A stretch of 37,839 nt of DNA from the NCBI GenBank assembly GCA_022592435.1, contig JABYQS010000272.1:1-37839 (forward strand), read 5' to 3'. A program made the position numbers and the translations under genes. This DNA comes from Cerioporus squamosus. Its lineage: Eukaryota > Basidiomycota > Agaricomycetes > Polyporales > Polyporaceae. Of the stretch, positions 11,213-20,654 are shown in pieces (positions within the stretch are counted from its first letter, which is position 1; each line of letters starts with the position of its first letter). Under the pieces are notes generated by a model. The model was not told where the DNA came from and did not search any database. It saw only the letters and a program-made list of their open reading frames with translations.

Positions 11213-13658
11213 TTAGCATACCCTGCGTCTCTTGCTCGGACGTTCGGCAGTTAGAGACGGCCTGCCGTTATCCTCGTTATCGCACAGGTGGGAGCTCTCT
11301 CTTTCCTCCTCCACCTTACCACTATCCGGCGCGTCCGCCTGCCGCTCCAGCTGGTCTGGAGTCTTGTCCAGAGCAGGCCAGATCCTGTTTGTGATGGCAT
11401 CTGAGAGAGCCTCGATAATCGCATCGTGAAGAGCGAGTTCCGAGACGTCTTCATCGTCAACATCGTAGTCGGAGACGCCGTCCGAGAAAGGGACCCCAAT
11501 ATTCAACTCGAGGCTAGAGAGCGGGGGCGCGTGCGGATTGGGTGCGGCCAGGGAGTTGTATGAGGAAACACAGCCAGAAAATGTGTTCTCCTTTGCTGTA
11601 GGAACCACTGGCCGAGTCGCAAGCGACCGATGCAGAGTGTTGAGCTCCTTCTCACCGGCGTAGCAGTCCCTGATTAACGCGAGCCACGCGTCGAAAACCC
11701 CGCTGATGGGGTGTGACACCAGCTTCGTCTCCACGATCCGGCTACGGGGTAGTTTCCTCCGCGTCTCTTTGAGGAACTGCAGACTCGCCTGCCCCTCGAC
11801 ACCAAGGAGAGGCGACCGTGCTTCACGCAGCGCTCCTTCAGCGCCGATGCCCAGGGACCACCACTGGTCGTTCGAGTGGAGAAGTAGTCGGCTTCAAACT
11901 GGGTAGGCCGTTCGCAGTTGTGGCGAAGGAAGGAAAGGCCGAGTGCTACGAAGACATGGAAGAAGGACTCGAAGTCGTCCACCGGCTGCACAGGACGCTC
12001 GGGGTGGTTGGTTGCGTTGACCGACAGGAAGTCCCAAGTTCCCTGCATCACCGCAAATATCAGCATCAATTGACTAATTCTAGGATAAGCCATAGTACTC
12101 ACCCGACGGTCAACCCGGTAAATGAAGTCTGGAGCGGACCGTTTGGATATGCGTTCGCTGTATTCCCAATCAATGAGCATCCCCTTGTACGCTATACCGA
12201 CCCCGTCGTCGAACTGGGTATCATACGGAACCATCAGCAGATTTCCTTCGCTGATGTCGCGATGGAGGATCCGCGCCCGCTCGCACGCGTTCCGATGCGC
12301 TAAGGAGTCCGTTAGCCTCTAAGAAAGAAAAAGGGGAGCCGTTACGAGACGAACCTTGCAAGCAGTCGCGGAACAGGACAGCAAGCTCTCTGCCGTTCCC
12401 AAAGTCCTCGATCGGCAGTCCAACCTCCTCCGTGACCACCCGATAGTGTACACGCTCGACGCGCGACCTCACATGCTTTGGCTTCTGCTTGTGCAAGCGG
12501 ACAAGCGTCTCCTTCAGGTTGAGCCGGTGGTTGGACACATCGCCATGGCACACCAGCGTCGGCACGTTCTGCACCCCAAGCCGGTTGAGGTCAGACAGCA
12601 CGGCGCCCTCCTGTTCGTACTCGTTGTCAAGGATTCGGCGCCAGGTATCCTTGAGCCAGACGAACGTCCCGTGGCGGGGCCCCGCGCTGAAGCATAGGCC
12701 GATGTAGCCACGGGATGGGCGGCTTGGCTTGTCGGAGTAGGCCGATGGCTTCGCTATGAGAAATTCCAGTCCCTCGACCGTCACGGAGTACCACGGCCAG
12801 TCCTCGTCCAAGCTCTTCTTGTCGCACGTCCGCGCGTGATCCGCTGCTCCGTCGAGTTCATGGTCGGCCATCTCGCGCATAAACCCGATTCGCTCGCCAG
12901 TCGACCCAAGGAGTCCCTCCCTCAACAGCAACGCGGTAGTGTCGATCCCCCGACCGGCTCTTCCCATGTTAGTGAATCGGCGGAAGAAGTCGCGGAGGAC
13001 GCTCCTTTCGGGGGCGGTCTTGTACGAGAATGTATGCGTTGCGAAGAACGCCTCGCGATCGGCGCGGACGATGCGGGCACTGGCGCCGGAAATAACGAGG
13101 AGGAATAGGTGCGTGTGCTGTTGTCGAGACAGCACACGCGCGACGAAGGTGGAAACGTAGAGTTGATGTTTCCTATGCCGCCGTGTGAACGCGTCCGAGA
13201 GATGGCTGATACTGTCCTCCGGAGCGAACGGATCGTCGTCCTGTTCGAAGAACAAGAAGCAGGCCTGAATGAGGCCCCATTGCACATTTGTGTCGTTCTC
13301 CGGCACGTCGTCGCCGTCGTCGTAGAGCGCGCCGAAGACGTCTTCCTCGTCATGTCCCATGACGAGGGTATGTTCTGGGCACATGGCGCTGGCGTTGAAC
13401 GCCTCGGCCTGCGGTGGTTAGGCGTGGTTAGCAGTCGCAGCGGAGCAACAGAATAATAGGACGCACAAATGAGTAGTCCCACAGTTCGTCGGACCCTCCA
13501 ATATCAACCTCATCAAAGTCGCGAGCCGCCTTAGGGTGCTTCGGCCTGTGGAGAGGTGGTTGCACCCGGTGGTTGGGGTCCGGGGTGGTGTCGGCGAACT
13601 CGTCGGGGCAAAATGTATCGAGGAAGGCGGCAGCGGGGAACCTATATACTCTCTCCAT
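11213..13658 (-). pseudogene. FunK1-1: fungal-type protein kinase, frameshifted near the C-terminus
   Basis: Exons 13467-13658, 12355-13408, 12103-12299 and 11213-12042 match FunK1-2 exon for exon, with introns of 58, 55 and 60 nt at the same phases. The 60-nt intron is open in frame and could be mistaken for coding. Kinase marks: VWLKDTWRRILDNEYEQEG (ATP-binding lysine region, around residues 265-290), HRDISEGN at 428-435 (catalytic loop), and IDWEYS at 458-463, the FunK1 equivalent of DFG. Near 11785-11812 one base is missing relative to FunK1-2 (35 versus 36 nt between shared anchors), so the frame shifts after KERCVKHGR and would end at 11674. Downstream, the correct frame continues to the KRRR-type tail at 11213. 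Either a recent pseudogene or a sequence error; restored length would be 757 residues. Confidence 0.8.
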
Positions 13659-13761
13659 TATGTGTGGTGTAATGCTGTTTATGGATAAAGGGGGAGGAGG
13701 ACGCGAATGAGATGGTCGAAAGAGGAGGCAAGATGGTTGGGAGGAACGGAGGCGCCTAGAT

Positions 13762-14192
13762 TTACATATGAGCGCTTGTCCATGTCCAATCCAAACTCAG
13801 CTTTGTCTGTGTCGATTGGCGACGATGGACGTTCTGAAGGCCGTTGTGAACCTTGCACGACATGCGCAATGCCCATCGGTGTTGGAAGGGCGCCGGCCTC
13901 GCGAACTTAGAATCATGCGTTTGTATTCGGAAAGTACGGTTACTGCAACTAGACGTGCCCATTAGTGACAAAACAGGATGAGGAACAAGAGATCGAGACG
14001 TACATAGGAAAGCCAGCCAAACATGCACGACCGCAAGCAAAGCCTGCTTTGTCGCGTCTTCAGGATTGCTCGGGGGCTGACTAAATACACTGACAAGATG
14101 CGCTTGTACACAGTGCTGTAAATGTAATTGGCTTACCTGGTGCAACAACGTAAGCCTCGATTGCGGCTACTCTCGTCTCTGCAATACTTATA
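13762..14192 (-). pseudogene. 4TM-B: truncated, start-less copy of the four-helix membrane gene
   Basis: Minus-strand remains of 4TM exon 1 end (VVAPG with donor GTAAGC near 14134) and exon 2 (PSNPEDATKQALLAVVHVWL near 14080-14020) are clear. The ATG segment present in 4TM-A is deleted, exon 2 has one base fewer than 4TM-A, and all later exons are gone. At about 13995 the exon runs into sequence that in the other unit lies downstream of the 4TM-C stop codon (shared from TATGTA at 14004 and 17394). So this is the junction scar of the tandem duplication: 4TM 5' end fused to 4TM 3' flank. The TATA-like octamer at 14185-14192 is retained. Confidence 0.7.
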
Positions 14193-17100
14193 CGGATCCG
14201 CCTGAAGGGAGAGTGCTTCGCCCAATGACAATCCATATCCGGCAGGCTCCGGGGAACCAACCGCGCTCACATCGTCGAATTACCAGAGCACTGTGAGCAC
14301 GTTGTTGTGGTGAAGCAGTCTGTGAGAAAAGTTCGACGATGGAAAATTCCATCGAGGGAAGAATTTGTCCCTGCTCTGTTGTGGTGGCCAGAGGCAGGAG
14401 GCGTAAGTTCGCACGCTCCTCGGGACGCCCAATGAGCCAAGAAGGGCAAGCTAGACGCCTTCCCGAGCTAGCTACGCATGAGGTCGCGGAAGCTCATTCT
14501 TTGCGGCAAGAGTACAAGAACGCAACCGCTGAGCGTATGTGTCCCTCAAAATACAGAATAGCATTACTATCATACATTACACCAGTACCCGTGCCCACGT
14601 GAGGACGCGCGTGTGATTCAGTACATCCTGCGCCTCTTGCTCGGACGTTCGGGACTCGAAGATGGGCTGCATCTCTGCTCGTCATTGTTCCCTAGCGGAT
14701 CATCCTCCACCCTCTCCTCCACCTCAACACCATCCTGCGAGTCCGCCTGCCGCTTCACTTGGTCTGGAGTCTTATCCAAGGCAGGCCAGGATTCGCGTAC
14801 AAGGGCATCAGACAGAGCCTTGATCATCGCGTCGTGAAGAGCGAGCTCGGAGGCCTCTGCATCGTCATCCTCGTAGTCGCGTAGGTCGTCCAAGAAGGGG
14901 ACCTCCACATTCAGCTCCAGGCTGGAAAGCGGCGGTTTGCGAACCCGGTACGCATCCGAGGACTCGAAAGCCGAAGCGCTGCCAGGGCCGGGGATGTTTT
15001 CCTTCTCTGGCCGAAGAACCACCCTATGAGGTACGTCCTGCTGTTGCAAGCTGTCGACCTTGTTTGCTTCGTCGTAGCGGGTCTTGATTAGCGGAAGCCA
15101 TGCCTTCATAATCCGGTTGATGGGGTGTTCAAGGAACACCTCTTGTATGGGGGTCCTCGGCCGTTTCTTCAGCGTCCGCGTGCCGAATCGCAGCCGGACC
15201 TCATCTTGCAGGTTGACGATCAGGCGCCCCTGCTTCACGCAGCGCTCCTTCAGCGGTGACGCGACAACACCGGTGTCATCCGTACGGGTTGGGAAGTACT
15301 CCTCGTCGAACTGAGCGGGATTGGTGCAGTTGTGGGGGAGATATGTGAGACCAAGCGACACAAAGACATGGAAGAACGACTCGAAGTCGTCTGCGGGAGA
15401 GACGGGGACATCTGGGTGGTTTACCGCGTTCACAGACAGGAAGTCCCACGTACCCTGAATGACAGACACGTCAGCATCGAACGAAAACGTTGTCAACACA
15501 CGAACTTACCCGGCGAGTCGGCTTGTACACAAATCCTGGAGCGGAGCGTCTGGAGATACGCTCGCTATACTCCCAATCGATGATGAGGCCTTCGTATCCG
15601 ATGCCGTCATCATCCGGAGAGTCGTACGGCACCATAAGCAAGTTGCCTTCACTGACGTCCCTGTGCAAAATGCCGGCCTTCGCGTAAGCCTCCCGGTGAG
15701 CTATTGTGACGACAGCGTTAGTGAATCGCAGCGCAGAGAGGTGAATAGCAACGTACCAATCAGATAGTCCCGGAATATCGTCGCCAGCTGCTTGCCGTTA
15801 TCGAATGCCGCGATCGGCACTCCGACCTCTGCAGTGACCACCCGATAGTGGACACGCTCTACGCGCGACCTCGGGTGTTGAACTTGCTTGCGACACAAGC
15901 GACCCAGCGTCTGCTTGAGATTGAGGCGGTGGTCAGCCACATCCTCGTGGCACACCAGCGTCGGCACTCCCTGCACGTCGAGCCGGTTCAGGTCCGACAG
16001 GACGGCACCCTCCTGCTCATACTCGTCATCCAGGACCCTCCGCCATGTGTCTTTGAGCCATGCGAAGTTTCCACACTGGAGACCTTGGCTGTAGCAGACC
16101 CCGACGTAGCCGCGCGACGCACGACTTAGTTTATCGGAGTACACCCATGGCTTCGCGATGAGGAACTCCAGTCCCTCTATCGTCACGGAGTACCACGGCC
16201 ACTCGAGGTCGAGGCTCTCCTTGAAGCATGTCCGCGCGTAGTCAGCCGCCCCGTAGAGTTCTTGGTTGGCCATCGCGTGCATGAACGTGATCCGCCGACC
16301 AGAAGACCCGAGCTTGCTTCTCAGCAGCGTTGCTGTAGTGTCGATCCCTCGCTCGGCCCTCCCCATGCCGGTGAAGCGGCGGAAGAACTCACGCAGGAAG
16401 CTCTGTGTTGGCGAAGTCTTGTACGGGAAAGGATGCGTGGCGAAGAATGCTTCCCGGTCGGCGCGGACGATGCGCGCGCTGGCGCCGGAGACAACAACGA
16501 GGAAGAGGTGTGTGTGCTGTTGACGAGACAGCACCCGTGCGACGAAGGTGGATACGTAGAGTTGACTTTTCCTTTGTCGCTGTGCAAACGTGTCCGAGAG
16601 GTGACTGATACTGTCCTCCGGAGCGAACGGATCGTCGTCCTGTTCGAAGAACAGGATGCAGGCCTCGATGAGGCCCCATTGTGCGGCGCTGTCCGGCTCC
16701 GGCACGTCGTCGCCGTCGTCATAGAGCGCGCCGAAGATGTCTTCCTCATCATGGGACATGACGAGGGTGTGTTCTGGGCACATGGCGCTGGCGTTGAACG
16801 CCTCGGCCTGCGGTGGTTAGGCGTGGTTAGCAGTCGCAGCGGAGCAACAGAATAATAGGACGCACAAATGAGTAGTCCCACAGTTCGTCGGACCCTCCAA
16901 TATCAACCTCATCAAAGTCGCGAGCCGCCTTAAGGTGCTTCGGCCTGTGGAGAGGTGGTTGCACCCGGTGGTTGGGGTCCGGGGTGGGGTCGGAGAACTC
17001 GTCGGGGGCAAATGTGTCGAGGAAGGCGGCAGCGGGGAACCTATATACTCGCTCCATTTTGTGTAGTGTAATGATGTTTGTGAGGAGTGAGGGAAGACGA

Positions 17101-17370
17101 AGTGAATGGGATGGTCCGAAAGAGGATGCAAGATGGTTGGGAGGAACGGAGGCGCCTAGATTTACATATGAGCGCTTGACCGATCCAAACTCAGCTTTGT
17201 ATGTGTCGATTGGCGACAACGGATGTTCTGCAGGTCGGCTTGAATCTTGCATGCAGGAAACATGCAGACCATAGGCGTTGGAACAACGCAGGCTTTGCGG
17301 ATGACTGGTTTGTATTCGGAAAGCACTGCTACTCCAACTAGACGTGCCCATCAGTAACAGAGTTAGGAGC
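14000..17370. repeat. Tandem duplication unit 2 (4TM-B remnant + FunK1-2 + its upstream flank)
   Basis: This is the second copy of the ~3.4 kb unit described for 10500-13975. Both copies are in direct orientation and abut each other near 13990-14000. Confidence 0.8.
14618..17057 (-). CDS. FunK1-2: fungal-type protein kinase, intact
   Basis: Exons 16866-17057, 15757-16807, 15510-15700 and 14618-15454 close in phase to 756 residues; introns are 58, 56 and 55 nt. FunK1 kinases are a large Agaricomycete-specific branch of protein-kinase-like proteins with unknown substrates. Visible marks: an N-terminal domain (1-230) of unknown role containing VRADREAFF; FAWLKDTWRRVLDDEYEQEG for the nucleotide lysine and its Glu partner; VERVHYRVVTAEVGVPI; the catalytic loop HRDVSEGN at 427-434; IDWEYS at 455-460; and the FunK1 block GTWDFLSVNAVNHP followed by DDFESFFHVFVSLGLTYLPHNC. 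An acidic/Ser region and a basic PSKRRR end may be a nuclear signal. The first exon and first intron are nearly identical to FunK1-1, unlike the rest. Upstream on the same strand is 4TM-C. Confidence 0.9.
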
Positions 17371-17419
17371 GAGAGATCGGAACATACATAAGTTCTAATG
17401 ACGCGGTACATTTCTATGC
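17058..17419. other. FunK1-2 upstream region / 4TM-C 3' flank
   Basis: No gene. This is the upstream flank of FunK1-2, repeated upstream of FunK1-1 at 13660-13995, and so contains the presumed FunK1 promoter. I see no clear core element beyond an AT-richer stretch near 17085-17120. Confidence 0.5.
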
Positions 17420-18167
17420 CTACGATGTCTTTGGTTTCCGGTGCACGGAGGACGGAGGCCAAAAGACCGCCGCAACTCCGGAAACGAGGCAAGCTCCCAT
17501 ACACACCGAGGCGAACGCGCCTGCGCTTCGGGCGAGGCGGGACCAGGCGAAACACATGACGCCAACCAGAGCAAGAACGAATCCCGTGGCAGACAGCCAC
17601 ATACAGAGCGAGTGTAGATGGTCGAGCAGATGTGTGGGCGGCTGCCCGCGGCGAAACGGGCCGACCTGCTCGAGGTGGGGGTTCGAGGACCAGATGGACG
17701 AGCTGGAGACGGTGTCAACGCCGTCTTTGTGGCGGGCGACCTCCACCTTTCGCTCCTCGCGCTTCGCCACGGACAGCTTGTAGCGGATGAGAAAGAAGGC
17801 GGCGAAGAAAGACATGATTGCAGCGGAGACGTGTACGACCAGAGCGCCTGCGAGAGCTGCGTTGGCAGCTTGGTCAACGCGTGGGTCTGTGTCCGCGCTG
17901 TCAGGCGTCGTGATACCCAGGAGCTGCGCCTCGATGGCGGCGAAGAACGTAGTCTGTGGGCATGCGCTCAGTCCTGTTCATATCTTCGAACATCCGCATC
18001 GCCTATTGTTGGACATGGAGCACATTGCGACGGGTTGGAGATCTACGTAGAGATGAAACTCACTATTACGCTGATGAGCTGCAAGCGGTCCATCCACGAC
18101 TGCACTAGTTCATCCATTGCTTTCTTCCGCGCTTTCTCGTCATACTGATCTTGGTCCTCTTGCGTCC
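17420..18167 (-). CDS. Small four-helix membrane protein (4TM-C); first exon unresolved
   Basis: Two exons are secure: 18064-18167 and 17420-17953, separated by a 110-nt intron (GTGAGT..CACAG). The first encodes an acidic/basic stretch ending SWMDRLQLISVI. The second begins TTFFAAIEAQLLGITTPDS, then a hydrophobic hairpin (ALVVHVSAAIMSFFAAFFLIRY), a charged loop, and two more helices before KPKTS. It parallels 4TM-A block for block but lacks its last intron, so intron gain or loss has occurred in the family. Exon 2 begins after gatgcag with two bases, so it needs an upstream exon ending in phase 1. The nearest candidate (ATG 18261 or 18252, donor GTACGT at 18228) ends in phase 0. The start is therefore unresolved: a wrong exon, a missing base, or a damaged gene. 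Function unknown. Confidence 0.65.
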
Positions 18168-18269
18168 CTGCATCGCGAATCACGCGGGTCGCATCACAGC
18201 TCGAGGAATATAGTCATAACAGACGTACATTTGCGCTGTGCACCCGAGTCATTGTGCCCATTACCAACG

Positions 18270-19315
18270 TATGGGGGATATGGGTAAGGGGGATAGTTTG
18301 GTTCAGTGGGACGCCGCGACCCGGGAAGACGAGCACTCGGGAGGAAGCCCACGGTCTGCGCGGGAGAGGCTGTGACAGAGGCCGGCTCTTCAACGAAGTG
18401 CTGCGTTTCATGCAGGATCGTCGGGCGAGAGATTGGAAGGACTGCATACCAGACACATCACCGCATCGGACACTGTCCTCCTTCCAATGCAGGGTAGTCG
18501 ATACGCACCTGAGGGCCCATTCGCTCTAAAGACTCCCTGCATGATGGCCCTCGATCTGGGTTGGCTAGAGTGATATCCTGGAATCCAAGGTGCAACAGGC
18601 TGGCAGGAAGGCCAAGTTGGAACGTCTGCTAGTAGACAGTCGAGGACCTGGAGTAACGAACAACCGAGGAGGCCGCCAGGTCATCAGTGAGGCTACGACA
18701 AGACTAACAGGCCAATGGCTGCGCAAGATGTATATCGTCAAGCAAAGTTTGACGGGGACCAGAAGCAAGCTCAACAAGGGTAGACATCGTGGTGAGCGGC
18801 AAGTTCGAAAGGCGCTATAGCTGCAGGCGCGCTGAAGGTTGTTTGATAGAAGAGTGACTTCATGAGTGAGAGCGTGTTTGACTGTACGGATATCGTCGCG
18901 AGTGAGATGATATTTCCAGGGAACTTGCTGCACTTGCAAGTGAACCGAAAGCCCGCTGCCAGGTGGGGATGTGCAGTGTGCACATCATTCATATAAAGGA
19001 CCATCTGCAGTGTGATATTGATACGGGAAGCACTCTGCTTGTCTCCAAGATGATGGTGAGTATGAAGCCGTATAATCCAACATGTTTGACTGAAATGTCT
19101 AGGGTAGTACAAGAATGTGGTTTGCGGGACAACAATGCGCGGGGATTATGACAATAACACGGAATCCCGAGACAGCGGAGGTACTAAGGAGATACATACA
19201 ACGACCCTAGACTGCAAGGAGCTCTAACCCCGACGATATGCCGGGGAGTTAATGCGGGAACAGGGAGGAAAAGATGGCGGGAAGATTCAAGAGATGCGAC
19301 CACGGCACAGCCACT
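18270..19315. other. No supported gene
   Basis: Several short frames are open (for example 18939-18565 minus, with one Leu-rich hydrophobic stretch), without start codons in good context, splice signals or known motifs. A short inverted repeat CCCCG/CGGGG sits near 19228-19246. Part of this stretch should hold the missing 4TM-C promoter. Confidence 0.4.
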
Positions 19316-20654
19316 TTATACAACCTCGAACGCCTTGCCGCCTGCTTGGGCGTCGAGCTTCACGACATCATTGAGACCTGAGGTAAATGGTATCAGTAAG
19401 GCAATGTATTGTCGTCGCAATGTACAAGGTAACCCACCCATGACTTCGAAGAACGCCTTAGGATCCATCCCCTTCGCACTCGAGAAGTCGGTGCCAGTCT
19501 TCTTGAGCGACGCCATTGCGGCTCGGATGCCATGAACGGCCGCGACGCAGCTGACGAGGGAGAAGACTACGGGATGCTCAGATCAGCAATAACCCGAAAA
19601 GAGAACGACGGAAGACATACTGATGATCTTGGCGCCATACTCCTCAGCCTCCTTCGTCGTGAACGACGGAGTGAGACCGCCCGAGATGACGTTGACGAGC
19701 ACTGGCTTCGGCGCGAGCGCCGCAACCGTCGACTTGAGCAGCTCCGACGTGCGCACGCCCTCGATAAAGCAGACATCCGCACCCGCGTCTGCCGCGAGCC
19801 TCAGGCGGATGAGAGCCTCCTCCATCCCGAGGACCTGCGCCGAGTCCGTGCGGCCGATGATAACGAAGTCCGACCCGCCCGGAATGGCGTCGCGCGCGAT
19901 GACAGCAGCCCGGATGCGCGTTACGAACTCCTCGCGGGAGACGACCTGCTTTCCGAGCAGATGCCCGCAGCGCTTCGTCTGGACCTGGTCTTCGATATGG
20001 CACGCGGCGACGCCAGACCGTGCGTACTGCGTGACGGTGCGGGCGACCATGGCTGGTCCACCGAAGCCGGTGTCTGCGTCGGCAATCACGGGTACGGTGG
20101 GGTCGAGGGAACAGACCATCTGGGCGGACTGAACGAAATCGTTCAAAGTCGCGATGGCAAGGTCGGGTTGCCCGAGCCGGGACGCGGTCGTAGCGGCGCC
20201 GCTGCAAAGCGACCCGTGTCAGCATATGGGGGTGATACGAAGAGGGCAAAGACAGACCTCTGGTAGAGACAGTCGAAGCCAGCTTCCAGGGCACAGCGTG
20301 CGCTAATGCCATCACAGATCCCGGGAGCAACCTGCGAGAAGTTCCATCAGTTACGGTGCTGTAGTCGTACAACAGGGTACATACAACGATGCCAGGGCGC
20401 GCCAGCATCTGCCGTAGCCGAGTCGCGGGATTCCATGAGAGGGGACCTTCAAGGAAGTTCTTGGGGTCGAGGCGAGGATTGTAGTATGGTGCAGGTGGTG
20501 CGAGACTACGAGGCACGGCGACAACCTCTATCGAGTGCGCCGGCTCCTTCGTCTCGACCTCCGGGACGGGTGCAGAGACATTCGCGACGGGCACCTGGAC
20601 GACGGTGGAGGTGGTAGAGGGAGTGCTAGAGCTGAAGAGATCGAGGCCCGGCAT
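19316..20654 (-). CDS. Isocitrate lyase / PEP mutase superfamily enzyme, probably oxaloacetate hydrolase-like
   Basis: Five exons (20385-20654, 20258-20331, 19621-20201, 19438-19566, 19316-19377) close in phase to 371 residues. The frame is open a few codons further upstream only through a GTG, so ATG 20654 is the start. The first ~60 residues are a Ser/Thr/Val/Pro-rich extension with no clear targeting pattern. The catalytic barrel follows: YQSGAATTAS (113-122), the Mg-binding DADTGFGGP (156-164), IEDQ (184-187), the active-site loop KRCGHLLGK (191-199) with the Cys/His pair, and FVIIGRTDS. KRCGHL rather than KKCGH, and the ~300-residue core, fit the oxaloacetate acetylhydrolase / PEP-mutase / methylisocitrate-lyase-like branch and not full-length glyoxylate-cycle isocitrate lyase (about 530-550 residues). 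Oxaloacetate hydrolase makes oxalate plus acetate, a typical wood-decay product. A carboxyphosphonoenolpyruvate-mutase-like function is the alternative. Confidence 0.82.

Larger units (their letters stand above)
10500..13975. repeat. Tandem duplication unit 1 (4TM 5' end + FunK1-1 + its upstream flank)
   Basis: This block matches 14000-17370 throughout in the same order: 4TM exons 1-2, the intergenic sequence (for example the ATCCGGCAGGCTCC and GTTCGCACGC stretches shared by 10840-11060 and 14230-14440), the FunK1 gene, and its upstream flank with the shared CCTAGATTTACATATGAGCG at 13757 and 17155. Identity is uneven: very high at the FunK1 5' end and much lower toward its 3' end. Confidence 0.8.

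Noticed and set aside
12043..12102. Reading through the third intron of FunK1-1 as coding
   Set aside because: The 60 nt happen to be open and divisible by three, but they start GTGAGT, end TGCAG, and sit exactly where FunK1-2 has a 55-nt intron.
16262..16855. 197-codon plus-strand frame, with a mirror at 12836-13456
   Set aside because: Both lie antisense to the FunK1 kinase exons and mirror each other because the kinases are paralogues; their composition is that of a shadow frame.
19225..19250. CCCCG/CGGGG inverted repeat as a terminator or attachment site
   Set aside because: A five-base stem in an intergenic eukaryotic region is not evidence of function; no flanking duplication was seen.
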